A stretch of DNA of 64,000 bases from Labrenzia sp. OB1 (GTDB taxonomy: Bacteria; Pseudomonadota; Alphaproteobacteria; Rhizobiales; Stappiaceae): positions 86,485-150,484 of the forward strand of contig NZ_JSEP01000013.1 in assembly GCF_001624695.1 (NCBI RefSeq). Direction: 5' to 3'. Positions 1-8,782 of the stretch are shown piece after piece (within the stretch, counting starts at the first letter, position 1; every line of letters begins with the position of its first letter). The position numbers were made by a program, and so were the translations under genes. The notes beneath the pieces are model-generated. The model was not told the origin of the DNA. It did no database searches and saw only the letters and a list, made by a program, of their open reading frames with translations.

Positions 1-2
1 AT

Positions 3-3000
3 GAACATTTTTTAATCTGCAAGGATGCCACTTTTCCCGGTCTCCGCCGGCACAGGTCGTTTCTGCTGACAACCGTTTCCCTATCCTGCCTGCTCGTGGC
101 CGCGCCAGCCTTTGCCGATGACGGCTGCGACACCTCGGGCAATCCCTGGACCTGTACGTTCACTTTCGGGGAGGACAATTCAAGTATCTACTTTACGGAA
201 ACAGGACAGTCATACGGCGAAGATGGCGTCGGGATGACAGTGAACAACTATAACGATCTGGAGATGGATGTCCCGACGAGCGGCGGACACGATCAGGTCT
301 GGTTTCTGCAATCCACGGGAGCGCAGGGGCAGGACACGGGAACCGCCGGAAACGGCGGTGAGATCAGAATTTATAACGACAGCTACATCAACTATCAGGT
401 CGGCAATACGTCCAGCCTAGCGGTGGGCATGAATGCCCGTTCTCTTGGGGGGGCGGGCGACCAGGACAATCGCGACAACGATTCAAATGGAGGAACCGGC
501 GGCAACGGCGGTTCGCTCTATTTTACCAGCGACGGGATCGCTGGATATGACGTGGATGGAGGTTCAAACGCCGGTTTCGTTATTTATCTTGGCGAGAGCT
601 ACGGTGGTATGGGCGGCAAGCAAAACGATTCCGTCCTGTCGGATCAGCGGGGCGGTCAGGGCGGATCCGGCGGTGCAATCACGATCGTAAACAACAGTCT
701 GGCCAGTTTTGATATCGGCTCGAGTTCCAGCCGCTTCACGGGAATGGGCAGCGGAGGCGGTTTCTTCGCGAAATCCGTTGGTGGACAAGGTGGCTTCAAC
801 AACGGCAATGCGGGGGCGGGCGGGGCGGTAAGCATTACCGGAGATCTCGATGGCAGCATTTACTGGGACGTGACCGCAGGCGGCGGAACGGGCCTTTTCG
901 GATTGTCGGGGCTCAGCCAGGGTGGCGATGGCACCACATCCACCGACAACAGCGACAATGGAGGCAACGGCGGCAACGGCGGGACGGTTACCATTTCGAA
1001 TGGTGAGGGGCTTGTTCTCGATGTGCTCGGCACTGTCGGGGAAATCAGTGCCGTCTTGGCAGGCAAGAGCGCTGGCGGCAACGGTGGCACCGGTCCTGCC
1101 GAGGATCATTATGGTGGATCCGGCGGCACGGCGGGTGCCGTTTCCCTGTCGCTTAACAATGATGGAGACCTCGCCGCCTCTGGTGATTACGTCTACGGTA
1201 TTCTCGGCCAGAGCATTGGTGGAGAGGGCGGTGACGGCGGCGATGGAACCGCGCTGGCGGGAACCGGCGGCGGTGGCGGCTTTGGCGGCAACGCAGGCAA
1301 TGTTACGGTTTCTGTCGACATTTGGGCTGGTTCCGTTTCGACCAATGGCGACTATGCCCCGGCTATCGCGGCCCACTCGATCGGTGGCGGCGGCGGCACG
1401 GGGGGAGATTTCGTCAGTGTCCTCGGCGGTCAGGCCGGCAACGGCGGCAACGGTGGCAATGCCGGGAATGTGCTTGTTTCCCTTGATGCCCAGGGACTGA
1501 CGACGAGTGGCGATCACTCGTTCGGTATAGTCGCTCAATCGATTGCAGGCAGCGGTGGAACCGGCGGCATCGATACGTCGACCCTGGTGGGACTTGGGGG
1601 GGACGGTGCCGGCGGGGGATCAGTCGGGACGGTGACGATCAACTCCAGCACACCGATCACCACGCAGGGGTTCAACGCACTGGGTATCATCGGCCAGTCC
1701 ATTGGCGGCGGCGGCGGTGCGGCCGGTTCGGCCTCCGGTCTGGTGAGCGTGGGCGGCAACGCGCAAGGGAGCTCCACATCCGACGGCGGCACGGTCGGCA
1801 TCTCGAATACCGAAAGCGTCGTCACAAAAGGGGAGTCCTCAATCGCGATCCTGGCACAATCCATCGGTGGCGGCGGGGGCTCCGGTGGAGATGCGACGGG
1901 CATTGCCGGGGTAGGAGGACAGGGAGCGGCCGGTGGCGATGGCGGCATCATTGCGATACCCAATATCGGCACGATCACGACATATGACGATTCATCGCCA
2001 GGTGCGGTGTTCCAGTCAATTGGCGGCGGTGGCGGGAACGGCGGCAGCACGCTGACCCTGTCGACCATTGCTTCCATCGGGATCGGAGGCTCGGCTTCAG
2101 GCGGTGGTGATGGCGGTCTGCTGTGCATAGACAATTCGGCTGTTTGCGGAGCCAACAATTCTTCCGGGACGTTTGTTCCCTATCTTTCAAGCCTCGCCAG
2201 TCCTGAAGATGACGGTGATGCCCGCGTCACCACAATCGGCGATTTCGCTCCCGGTGTGGTTGCTCAGTCCGTCGGTGGCGGTGGCGGCAACGGCGGCAGC
2301 GACAAGAATTACAGCGCCTTGTCGTTTTTCGCCCTTCAAATGGGCGGTTCGGCCGGTGCCGGTGGTGCGGGCGGGACTGTCCGGTTCGTCCAGGACGAAT
2401 TTGCGGTCAACACATCCGGTGCGCAGTCGCCAGGTCTGATCGCCCAGTCCATTGGCGGCGGCGGCGGCACGGGCGGAAGCGCCAGCTATTACGACGCCAC
2501 AATCGGGTTCAACGCCGCCTTCATCGTCGGGGGCAGTGGTGGCGCTGGCGGCAGCGGCGGAACGCTGAATCTCGATCTGACCGACGCCTATATCGCGACA
2601 GGCCTGATCACCAATTCCACCACACAATCCGCTCCGAACAATTCGGTCGGTATCCTGGCCCAGTCCATCGGTGGCGGCGGGGGCTCCGGCGGGGCTGTTT
2701 CGGCAAGCGATTTCGTTGTTGCCGCACCGACGGGAACCGGTGTGCCGGTTGCCTTCAATTATCAGGCCGCTGTCGGCGGAAACGGTGCGAATGCGGGCAA
2801 TGGCGGTAGCGTTACCGTATCCTTCGACAACGACTCCGGGTTGACGACGATCGGCGATGCGGCACATGGCATCGTCGCACAGTCGATCGGCGGCGGCGGC
2901 GGCAACGGCGGCGATGCGTCGGTGCTTTCCACCACACTGGGCGACAAGGATACTGTCGAGGTCACCGCAGGTGTTGCCTTCGGCGGCGGTGCCGGCAACA

Positions 3001-6000
3001 TCATGAGCGATTTCAATCCCGGCTACAGCTATACAACCTCGGGCGGTGGCGCCGGCGGCAGTGTTTCCGTCACACTGGGAACTTACGGCGAATACACCAA
3101 TGCGTCCGGCACCGGTGCCACCCGTTTGACCACATTGGCACCCGACGGGACCATGCTGACGGTCGGCGATGGCGCGCATGGCGTGCTCGCACAGTCCATC
3201 GGCGGTGGCGGCGGCAACGGGGGCGTGGGTAACAGCAACGCCTATGCACAAGGCGGCGTGGCGTCTCTGAAGGCCGATATTTCACTTGGCGGTCAAGGCG
3301 GTTCGGGTGGCAACGGCAACTCCGTCACGGTGCATAATTTTGCCGGCTACACAGTGCAAACCCAGGGATCGGGCGCCAGGGGTATCGTTGCGCAATCGAT
3401 CGGCGGCGGCGGCGGAAACTCACAGGGCGGGACTCTCTATCTTGCCGCGAATGCCGGTGGTTTTTCGGGAAGGTTGAATGTGGGCGTCGGCGCGACCGGC
3501 GGAAGTGGGGGCGAGGGCGGCAGCGTCTATGTGGAAGAATACGGGGTTACCGAAACATTCGGCGGCGACGCGGACGGGATCGTGCTTCAGTCCATCGGTG
3601 GCGGGGGCGGCATCGGCGGTTCGCTCGGCAGCGATGCGTCTTCTCACAAGATCCTCGACCAGATCGGCAAAATAAAAAACAACCTATCGCGCCTTACCGA
3701 CGCGGGCAGTTCCTACGAGCTGACGGTTGATGTCGGCGGAAAGGGTGGTAACGGCGGTGACGGCGGCACCGTGAAATATTACCAGGCAGGCCGCGTGGCA
3801 ACCTATGGGGACTGGGCGGACGGTGTTGTCCTTCAGTCCATCGGCGGCGGCGGTGGACAAGGGGGCTCTTCTGTCGCGACCGGCGGCGATGTGACCGCGA
3901 ATATCGAAGTCAGCGTCGGGGGAACCGGTGGTTCCGGAGGCGTTGGTGGCGAGGCCGCGATCTGGGTATCCGGGCAGGGAAGCAATCTCGTTGAAACTCA
4001 CGGCTATGGTGCTGCCGGTCTCCTGATGCAGTCGATCGGCGGCGGCGGCGGTCAGGGTGGGGACGGTTCCGACAGCCAGACCGGAACCATGGCAATCGGT
4101 GGTGATTGGGGCGGCAGCGGTGGTGCCGGCAACGACGGCGGGTCAGTCTACACCTACAATGACAGCGACATCTTCATAAACACCTATGGTTCGGATGCAG
4201 CAGGCCTGATCGCGCAGGCCATCGGCGGCGGTGGCGGCACCGGAGGCGTTGGCAGCAGCGTGGAGGCAACGCGGGCCGACGGCCATGAACTGAGTGTATC
4301 GGTTGGTGGCTCGGGTGGGGTGGCAGGCGATGGCGGCACAATCAATCTCCAGGCTGACACCAGTATTGTGACGCTTGGAAATCGCTCCCACGGCGTTCTG
4401 CTGCAGTCCATCGGCGGGGGCGGCGGGCTCGGAGTGACCGGTTCGGTGGGAGACGATCTGGATCTGGCCATCGGAGGGACTGGCGGTGCCGCAGGTGACG
4501 GCAATACCGTCACCTATTCCCTCACCGGCGGCACCGGCGTTGCCACTGGCGGCATTGGTGCCCACGGCGTCATTGCCCAGTCAATTGGTGGCGGCGGCGG
4601 CCTGGGCGGCGATGCGACCGGAGGTGTGCTAAGTGTGCTGACTTCGGGCGACAACGCTTCCGGTGGTGCGAGTGGCAACGGAGGGACGATCACACTCGAT
4701 ATCGCAGCTCCCATTGCCGTAACCGGTCAGGATGCGATTGGCGTGGTTGCGCAATCGATCGGCGGTGGCGGCGGCCTGGGCGGTTCGGGAACCGGCGCCT
4801 TCGCCGGGGTTACCTCCTCCGACGGGTCGGGAACCGGTGGCGACGTTACCCTGACGATATCGGACAAGGTCTCGTCCACGGGCACGCGCGGCATGGGTGT
4901 CTTTGCGCAAAGCCAGGGACCGGACGGCAATGAACAGGTCATGATCACGACAAACTCCGGAGGCCAGATCATCGGCGGGTACAGCGACTCGTCTTCTGCT
5001 GTCATGGTGGCCGGCGGCAACGGCAACAGCCTTGTTCTCAATGGCGATTCGGTCGTCGAGTCCGGCTCCTATGTGACCGGCAACGATTATGATGACAACT
5101 ACGCAGTTCGCTATTCCGGCAGCGGAACGACCGCAGAGGGCGCCATCCTCGATGTGACGGTCAATGACACGGCCTCGCTTCACGGTGATGTTCTGCTGGA
5201 AAATGCCGACGGCAATACGGCGGGAACGGTCACGAACAATTCGTCCAACACTCTTGCCGGCGGCTATTTCTACGGAGCGCATATTGTCAACAACGGCCGG
5301 TTTGTGCTGAACCGGGAACACGACACCGGAACGACCGTCCTGACGGGCAATTTCATACAGTCGGACGCGGGCAAGCTTGTCGCCGACATCGATCTCAACA
5401 ACTATGGATCGGATCTTTTCGACATCCGCGGAGACGCCAGTCTCGACGGCACGCTCGGCGTCGATGCGATCAGTCTGCTGCCAAGCCGCAGGACAAGGTT
5501 CCTTACTGTTGGCGGCACCCTCAGCGGTTCGCTGACGCCACAGGATTCGCTGATATTCGACTATGCAATCAACAAGATCGGGACAGATCACTATCTGTCT
5601 GTCGAGGGCGCGGACTTCACGCCCGTGGACAAGACGCAAATGAACGACGACCAGATACGGCTGGCGAAAAACCTGCAGTCCATCTGGAACCTTGGAGGCA
5701 ATAACGCGTTCGGGTCGCTTTTCGGCGCAATAGCAAATGAAGTCGACAATGCGGGGCGCGATTATGGCGACACGCTCGACGAACTGCGGCCTAGGGCGGC
5801 TCTCGCTCCGGCAGTTGAGCAATCCTTCGAAATGCTCGCCTTCGGCAACAGTCTCATGAGTTGCCCGGTTTTCGAGGCCGACAACGCCTTCCTGTCGGAG
5901 GGATCTTGCGGCTGGGCGCGTCTCACGGCGGCTACGGGACATCGGCAGTCGATGGGAACCGCGCCGAGCTACAACGCGGATGCGGTCACCTACACGATGG

Positions 6001-6728
6001 GAGCCCAGAAGGAAATCGCACCGGGCTGGTTCGTCGGCACTGCGGCTGCCTTTCAGCAGAGCTGGATTTCCCAGGCCTCCAACTCCGTCTCGGGAGAGGG
6101 AATTGGAGGCTTCGCCGGTGTCAGTCTCAAACATGAAATCGGCGACTGGACACTGTCGGGAGCAGTGTCGGGCGGTTATGGGCAATACGACCTGGACCGG
6201 CGGATTTCGATCACCAACGTTTCCGAAACCGTTTCCAGCTCTCCCAATGTCTACAACGGTGCCATTCGCGCAAGGATCGCGCGTACTTTCGCGGCGACGG
6301 ACTTCTATGCAAAACCGTATGTCGATCTCGATGCGGTCTATTCGCGCGTCGGCGAATACAAGGAAACAGGTGTATACGGTCTGGAATTCGACGAGACCGA
6401 TCAATGGAACTTCGCTGTCTCGCCATCGCTGGAATTGGGAAGCTGGTATACCTACGACAGCGGAGCAAGCCTGAGGTTTTTCGGACGGGTGGGCCTGACC
6501 GTTCTTGCCAAGGATGACTGGCAAACGAGCGCGCAATTCACTTCAGCGCCCGCAGGCACCGGCAAGTTCACAACCACGCTGGATCATGAAGATGTGTTTG
6601 CTTCAATCGGAGCGGGCCTGCAGCTCACTTCGATCGACGGGTTCGATCTTCGGCTTGAGTATGATGGACGTTTCTCCGAGAAAATGGCGACGAACAGCGG
6701 CTCATTCCGGGTTAGCATTCCCTTCTGA
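3..6728 (+). CDS. Giant Gly-rich autotransporter adhesin, 5' end outside window
   Basis: Type V secreted surface protein. The first possible start inside the window is GTG at 96, but the frame stays open to base 3 and encodes a signal peptide just before it (basic RRHR, then a hydrophobic run, then a cleavage site like AAPAFA-DDG). The true start therefore lies left of the window and the gene is partial here. The passenger, about residues 10-1700, carries about 19 copies of a motif close to AQSIGGGGGxGG spaced roughly 60-110 residues apart, typical of a parallel beta-solenoid. The last 300 residues form an autotransporter beta-barrel ending in the outer-membrane signature SIPF. A target or ligand cannot be read from sequence. 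The gene is convergent with the MFS gene after it. Confidence 0.9.
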   Translation, partial: EHFLICKDATFPGLRRHRSFLLTTVSLSCLLVAAPAFADDGCDTSGNPWTCTFTFGEDNSSIYFTETGQSYGEDGVGMTVNNYNDLEMDVPTSGGHDQVWFLQSTGAQGQDTGTAGNGGEIRIYNDSYINYQVGNTSSLAVGMNARSLGGAGDQDNRDNDSNGGTGGNGGSLYFTSDGIAGYDVDGGSNAGFVIYLGESYGGMGGKQNDSVLSDQRGGQGGSGGAITIVNNSLASFDIGSSSSRFTGMGSGGGFFAKSVGGQGGFNNGNAGAGGAVSITGDLDGSIYWDVTAGGGTGLFGLSGLSQGGDGTTSTDNSDNGGNGGNGGTVTISNGEGLVLDVLGTVGEISAVLAGKSAGGNGGTGPAEDHYGGSGGTAGAVSLSLNNDGDLAASGDYVYGILGQSIGGEGGDGGDGTALAGTGGGGGFGGNAGNVTVSVDIWAGSVSTNGDYAPAIAAHSIGGGGGTGGDFVSVLGGQAGNGGNGGNAGNVLVSLDAQGLTTSGDHSFGIVAQSIAGSGGTGGIDTSTLVGLGGDGAGGGSVGTVTINSSTPITTQGFNALGIIGQSIGGGGGAAGSASGLVSVGGNAQGSSTSDGGTVGISNTESVVTKGESSIAILAQSIGGGGGSGGDATGIAGVGGQGAAGGDGGIIAIPNIGTITTYDDSSPGAVFQSIGGGGGNGGSTLTLSTIASIGIGGSASGGGDGGLLCIDNSAVCGANNSSGTFVPYLSSLASPEDDGDARVTTIGDFAPGVVAQSVGGGGGNGGSDKNYSALSFFALQMGGSAGAGGAGGTVRFVQDEFAVNTSGAQSPGLIAQSIGGGGGTGGSASYYDATIGFNAAFIVGGSGGAGGSGGTLNLDLTDAYIATGLITNSTTQSAPNNSVGILAQSIGGGGGSGGAVSASDFVVAAPTGTGVPVAFNYQAAVGGNGANAGNGGSVTVSFDNDSGLTTIGDAAHGIVAQSIGGGGGNGGDASVLSTTLGDKDTVEVTAGVAFGGGAGNIMSDFNPGYSYTTSGGGAGGSVSVTLGTYGEYTNASGTGATRLTTLAPDGTMLTVGDGAHGVLAQSIGGGGGNGGVGNSNAYAQGGVASLKADISLGGQGGSGGNGNSVTVHNFAGYTVQTQGSGARGIVAQSIGGGGGNSQGGTLYLAANAGGFSGRLNVGVGATGGSGGEGGSVYVEEYGVTETFGGDADGIVLQSIGGGGGIGGSLGSDASSHKILDQIGKIKNNLSRLTDAGSSYELTVDVGGKGGNGGDGGTVKYYQAGRVATYGDWADGVVLQSIGGGGGQGGSSVATGGDVTANIEVSVGGTGGSGGVGGEAAIWVSGQGSNLVETHGYGAAGLLMQSIGGGGGQGGDGSDSQTGTMAIGGDWGGSGGAGNDGGSVYTYNDSDIFINTYGSDAAGLIAQAIGGGGGTGGVGSSVEATRADGHELSVSVGGSGGVAGDGGTINLQADTSIVTLGNRSHGVLLQSIGGGGGLGVTGSVGDDLDLAIGGTGGAAGDGNTVTYSLTGGTGVATGGIGAHGVIAQSIGGGGGLGGDATGGVLSVLTSGDNASGGASGNGGTITLDIAAPIAVTGQDAIGVVAQSIGGGGGLGGSGTGAFAGVTSSDGSGTGGDVTLTISDKVSSTGTRGMGVFAQSQGPDGNEQVMITTNSGGQIIGGYSDSSSAVMVAGGNGNSLVLNGDSVVESGSYVTGNDYDDNYAVRYSGSGTTAEGAILDVTVNDTASLHGDVLLENADGNTAGTVTNNSSNTLAGGYFYGAHIVNNGRFVLNREHDTGTTVLTGNFIQSDAGKLVADIDLNNYGSDLFDIRGDASLDGTLGVDAISLLPSRRTRFLTVGGTLSGSLTPQDSLIFDYAINKIGTDHYLSVEGADFTPVDKTQMNDDQIRLAKNLQSIWNLGGNNAFGSLFGAIANEVDNAGRDYGDTLDELRPRAALAPAVEQSFEMLAFGNSLMSCPVFEADNAFLSEGSCGWARLTAATGHRQSMGTAPSYNADAVTYTMGAQKEIAPGWFVGTAAAFQQSWISQASNSVSGEGIGGFAGVSLKHEIGDWTLSGAVSGGYGQYDLDRRISITNVSETVSSSPNVYNGAIRARIARTFAATDFYAKPYVDLDAVYSRVGEYKETGVYGLEFDETDQWNFAVSPSLELGSWYTYDSGASLRFFGRVGLTVLAKDDWQTSAQFTSAPAGTGKFTTTLDHEDVFASIGAGLQLTSIDGFDLRLEYDGRFSEKMATNSGSFRVSIPF

Positions 6729-6811
6729 GCGTGTATGCGGCAGCAGGGAAATGTCACGCAAGGCGCGAGGGCGAGGATGGAGCGGTAACGCCCCACCTCG
6801 CGGTCTCGCGA

Positions 6812-7987
6812 TCATGTTCCTGCCGCTTCAAAACATGCCTGAGAACCTCTGTGTCCTGCCCGGGTCAGAAACGGCGCCAGCAGGAAGCTGAGGCACAACA
6901 TCGGTGCCAGGACCATCAGACCAATCCTGATGTCGGTGTGATCGGCCACAGTTCCGATCAGCAGCGGACCGGCCAGAAACCCGGTCAATGCAATGAAAGA
7001 CAGGATGGCCACGTTGGAGGCCGGGCTTGTGCCGGGGGCGGCGGAGGCGGCAGTGACGCCGAGCGGAAAGGCCAGAGCGGCGCCTATGCCGAGGATTGAC
7101 AGGCCTGCCATGGCAGCGGGTATGGCCGGGGCCAACCAGATGACGGCAAGGCCGAAGAGCCCGATGAGGGCGAGGCATTGCGCCAGCCGGCCGGCGGATA
7201 GTTTCCGGCGCAGTCGGTCCCCGGCAAGCCGCGTCACGGCGACGGTCAGGATGAAGACGGAAACGCCGAGGCCCGCGATGCCGAGATTGGCGGTGAAGGT
7301 ATCGCGCAGAAAAATGGCGGCCCAGTCGGCGACGGCTCCTTCCACGAGTGTCGTTCCGAAGGTGAAGAAACACACGCCGAGCAATAGGGGATGCGGCAGC
7401 CTGAAGCCTTTTCGCGGAGCCTTTCCGCCATTCGTTGACACGGATCCGGGCGCAGGCAGACGCAAGATGACGGTGGTGGCCGCAGCCAGAACCAGAATTG
7501 CGATGCCGAGGCCAGTGTAAACCGGTTCCAGCGCGTATCCGGCGACCAGGGAGCCGATCAGCGTGCCGGTCAGCAAGCCGAAGCTCCACAGGCCATGGGC
7601 CTTGCTCATGATCCTGTGGCTAGTTGCGGTCTCATAATCGTCGGCAAGCACGTTCAGGCCGAGTTCCAGAATGGACATGGCCCCGCCAACCAGAGCGAGG
7701 GACGCCATCAGCAGCAGTTGAGACGGTGCCAGAAGAGGCAGCAGCATGGCTGTCAGGAAAACCGGATAGAACAGAAGCGTGAGCCGCCGTGCGCCAAGCC
7801 AATCGGCCAGCCGTCCGGCGAAGAGAAGGGCCGTTAGCGTTCCCGCCGGCAAACCCGCCAGGGCGATGGCCAGTCCGCCGTTGGAGAGATCGAGACTGGT
7901 CTGAATGCCGGGTATGTGCGGAAGCCAGGCGCCAAAGGCGATTGGCTGGAGAAAAAAGATCAGGCAGATGCGTTGTGCCCGGGACAA
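6812..7987 (-). CDS. MFS transporter, YbjJ-like
   Basis: A 391-residue inner-membrane permease of the major facilitator superfamily with about 12 hydrophobic segments. The loop GRLADWLGARR at about residues 58-68 matches the MFS signature between TM2 and TM3. The segment SILELGLNVLADDYE resembles the YbjJ-like branch, where a substrate is not firmly known. The start appears to be TTG at 7987: the sequence GGAGG lies six bases upstream of it and no nearby ATG or GTG is better placed. It is transcribed alone and convergent with the autotransporter gene. Function beyond a proton-linked exporter or importer is inference. Confidence 0.85.
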   Translation of the reverse strand: MSRAQRICLIFFLQPIAFGAWLPHIPGIQTSLDLSNGGLAIALAGLPAGTLTALLFAGRLADWLGARRLTLLFYPVFLTAMLLPLLAPSQLLLMASLALVGGAMSILELGLNVLADDYETATSHRIMSKAHGLWSFGLLTGTLIGSLVAGYALEPVYTGLGIAILVLAAATTVILRLPAPGSVSTNGGKAPRKGFRLPHPLLLGVCFFTFGTTLVEGAVADWAAIFLRDTFTANLGIAGLGVSVFILTVAVTRLAGDRLRRKLSAGRLAQCLALIGLFGLAVIWLAPAIPAAMAGLSILGIGAALAFPLGVTAASAAPGTSPASNVAILSFIALTGFLAGPLLIGTVADHTDIRIGLMVLAPMLCLSFLLAPFLTRAGHRGSQACFEAAGT

Positions 7988-8220
7988 ATGGCACCTCCGG
8001 ATTTGGGGATGAACTGCCGTTCGGAGTTGCCGGAACGGAGTGACAGGCTTGAGATTCAGAACCGTTGTATGGAGCGGGAAAAAAACGGAAATAACAAGTG
8101 TGCCGGCTGGGGGGGCGTCGCCGGTCTTTCCTTTCCCGTGCCCTCATGCTTGTCGAAGCAGCATTTGTCTTAACACGCATGGGCGATTACCCAGCGGAAT
8201 CACCGGAGAGCAGATCAAGA

Positions 8221-8460
8221 TCAGGGCGGACCGGCCCCGGGAAATTCCATACGGCGTTTTAGATCCGGTTTTGCATGGCACAGTCCAATCAAGGCCTGAA
8301 GCATGATGCTGACGCCTTGTTCGATGTCCTGCCAGTCGCTGTGTTCCACCGGCGGGTGGCTGATGCCATAGCTGCTGGGGACGAAGATCAGGCCTGAGAG
8401 GCTGAAGGCTGCATGGCCCGGGCCGTGGCCGGCGCCCCCGCATCGGGCAGGGCAGGGGGA
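8221..8460 (-). pseudogene. Remnant of M20-family amidohydrolase (carbamoylase/allantoate hydrolase type)
   Basis: On the minus strand about 80 codons resemble the C-terminus of M20 metallohydrolases of the N-carbamoyl-amino-acid hydrolase or allantoate amidohydrolase group: a GAGHG stretch, then LIFVPSSYGISHPPVEHSDW, then DIEQGVSIMLQALIGL, ending in TGA at 8221-8223. The conserved GAGHD motif is damaged and the frame before about 8430 no longer matches; similarity seems to continue in a shifted frame. The N-terminal four fifths of the enzyme are missing. This is a dead fragment. What removed the rest is not visible. Confidence 0.6.
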
Positions 8461-8782
8461 AGTAAGCTCCTATCGATGGCGAGTGTTTCGAGGATGTGTT
8501 TTTTTGCACAGATGCTGGAGCTAATTATAATATTTTTGCACATTTTTCGCATGACCTCTTCGCAGGCGTCGCAAATGATCACCGAAAAGACTGCCCGGCC
8601 AAGGATGATTGGGGGGAGGGCGTCGAGGCGGGCGGCGCGGAACTCAGCCGCACGATTATGCGCGTTCACATGATTGAGGCGGAAACACACATGCTGGAAC
8701 GGGCCGCAATGGGAAAGTGGGGACACCGGGTGTGAACGACGCGCTGCAGATTGGAAGCCGGTGGGCCTGACCTGCTGAAAGA
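8461..8782. other. Gene-poor stretch between amidohydrolase remnant and KAP gene
   Basis: Apart from a possible frame-shifted extension of the neighbouring remnant up to about 8480, no gene is supported here. A short AT-rich island lies at about 8518-8545 in otherwise GC-rich DNA, fitting decayed DNA. An 80-codon open frame at 8496-8735 on the plus strand has no recognisable motif and no ribosome binding site. Confidence 0.4.

Noticed and set aside
564..3285. Several minus-strand open frames opposite the Gly-rich passenger
   Set aside because: Gly GGN codons read backward give Pro/Ala-rich frames free of stops; no independent support.
4629..6536. Long open frame on the minus strand, 635 codons
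   Set aside because: It is the reverse of the autotransporter gene. The protein is compositionally odd and has no family motif or ribosome site.
8496..8735. 80-codon plus-strand open frame
   Set aside because: No recognisable family, no ribosome site, and it lies in apparently decayed DNA.
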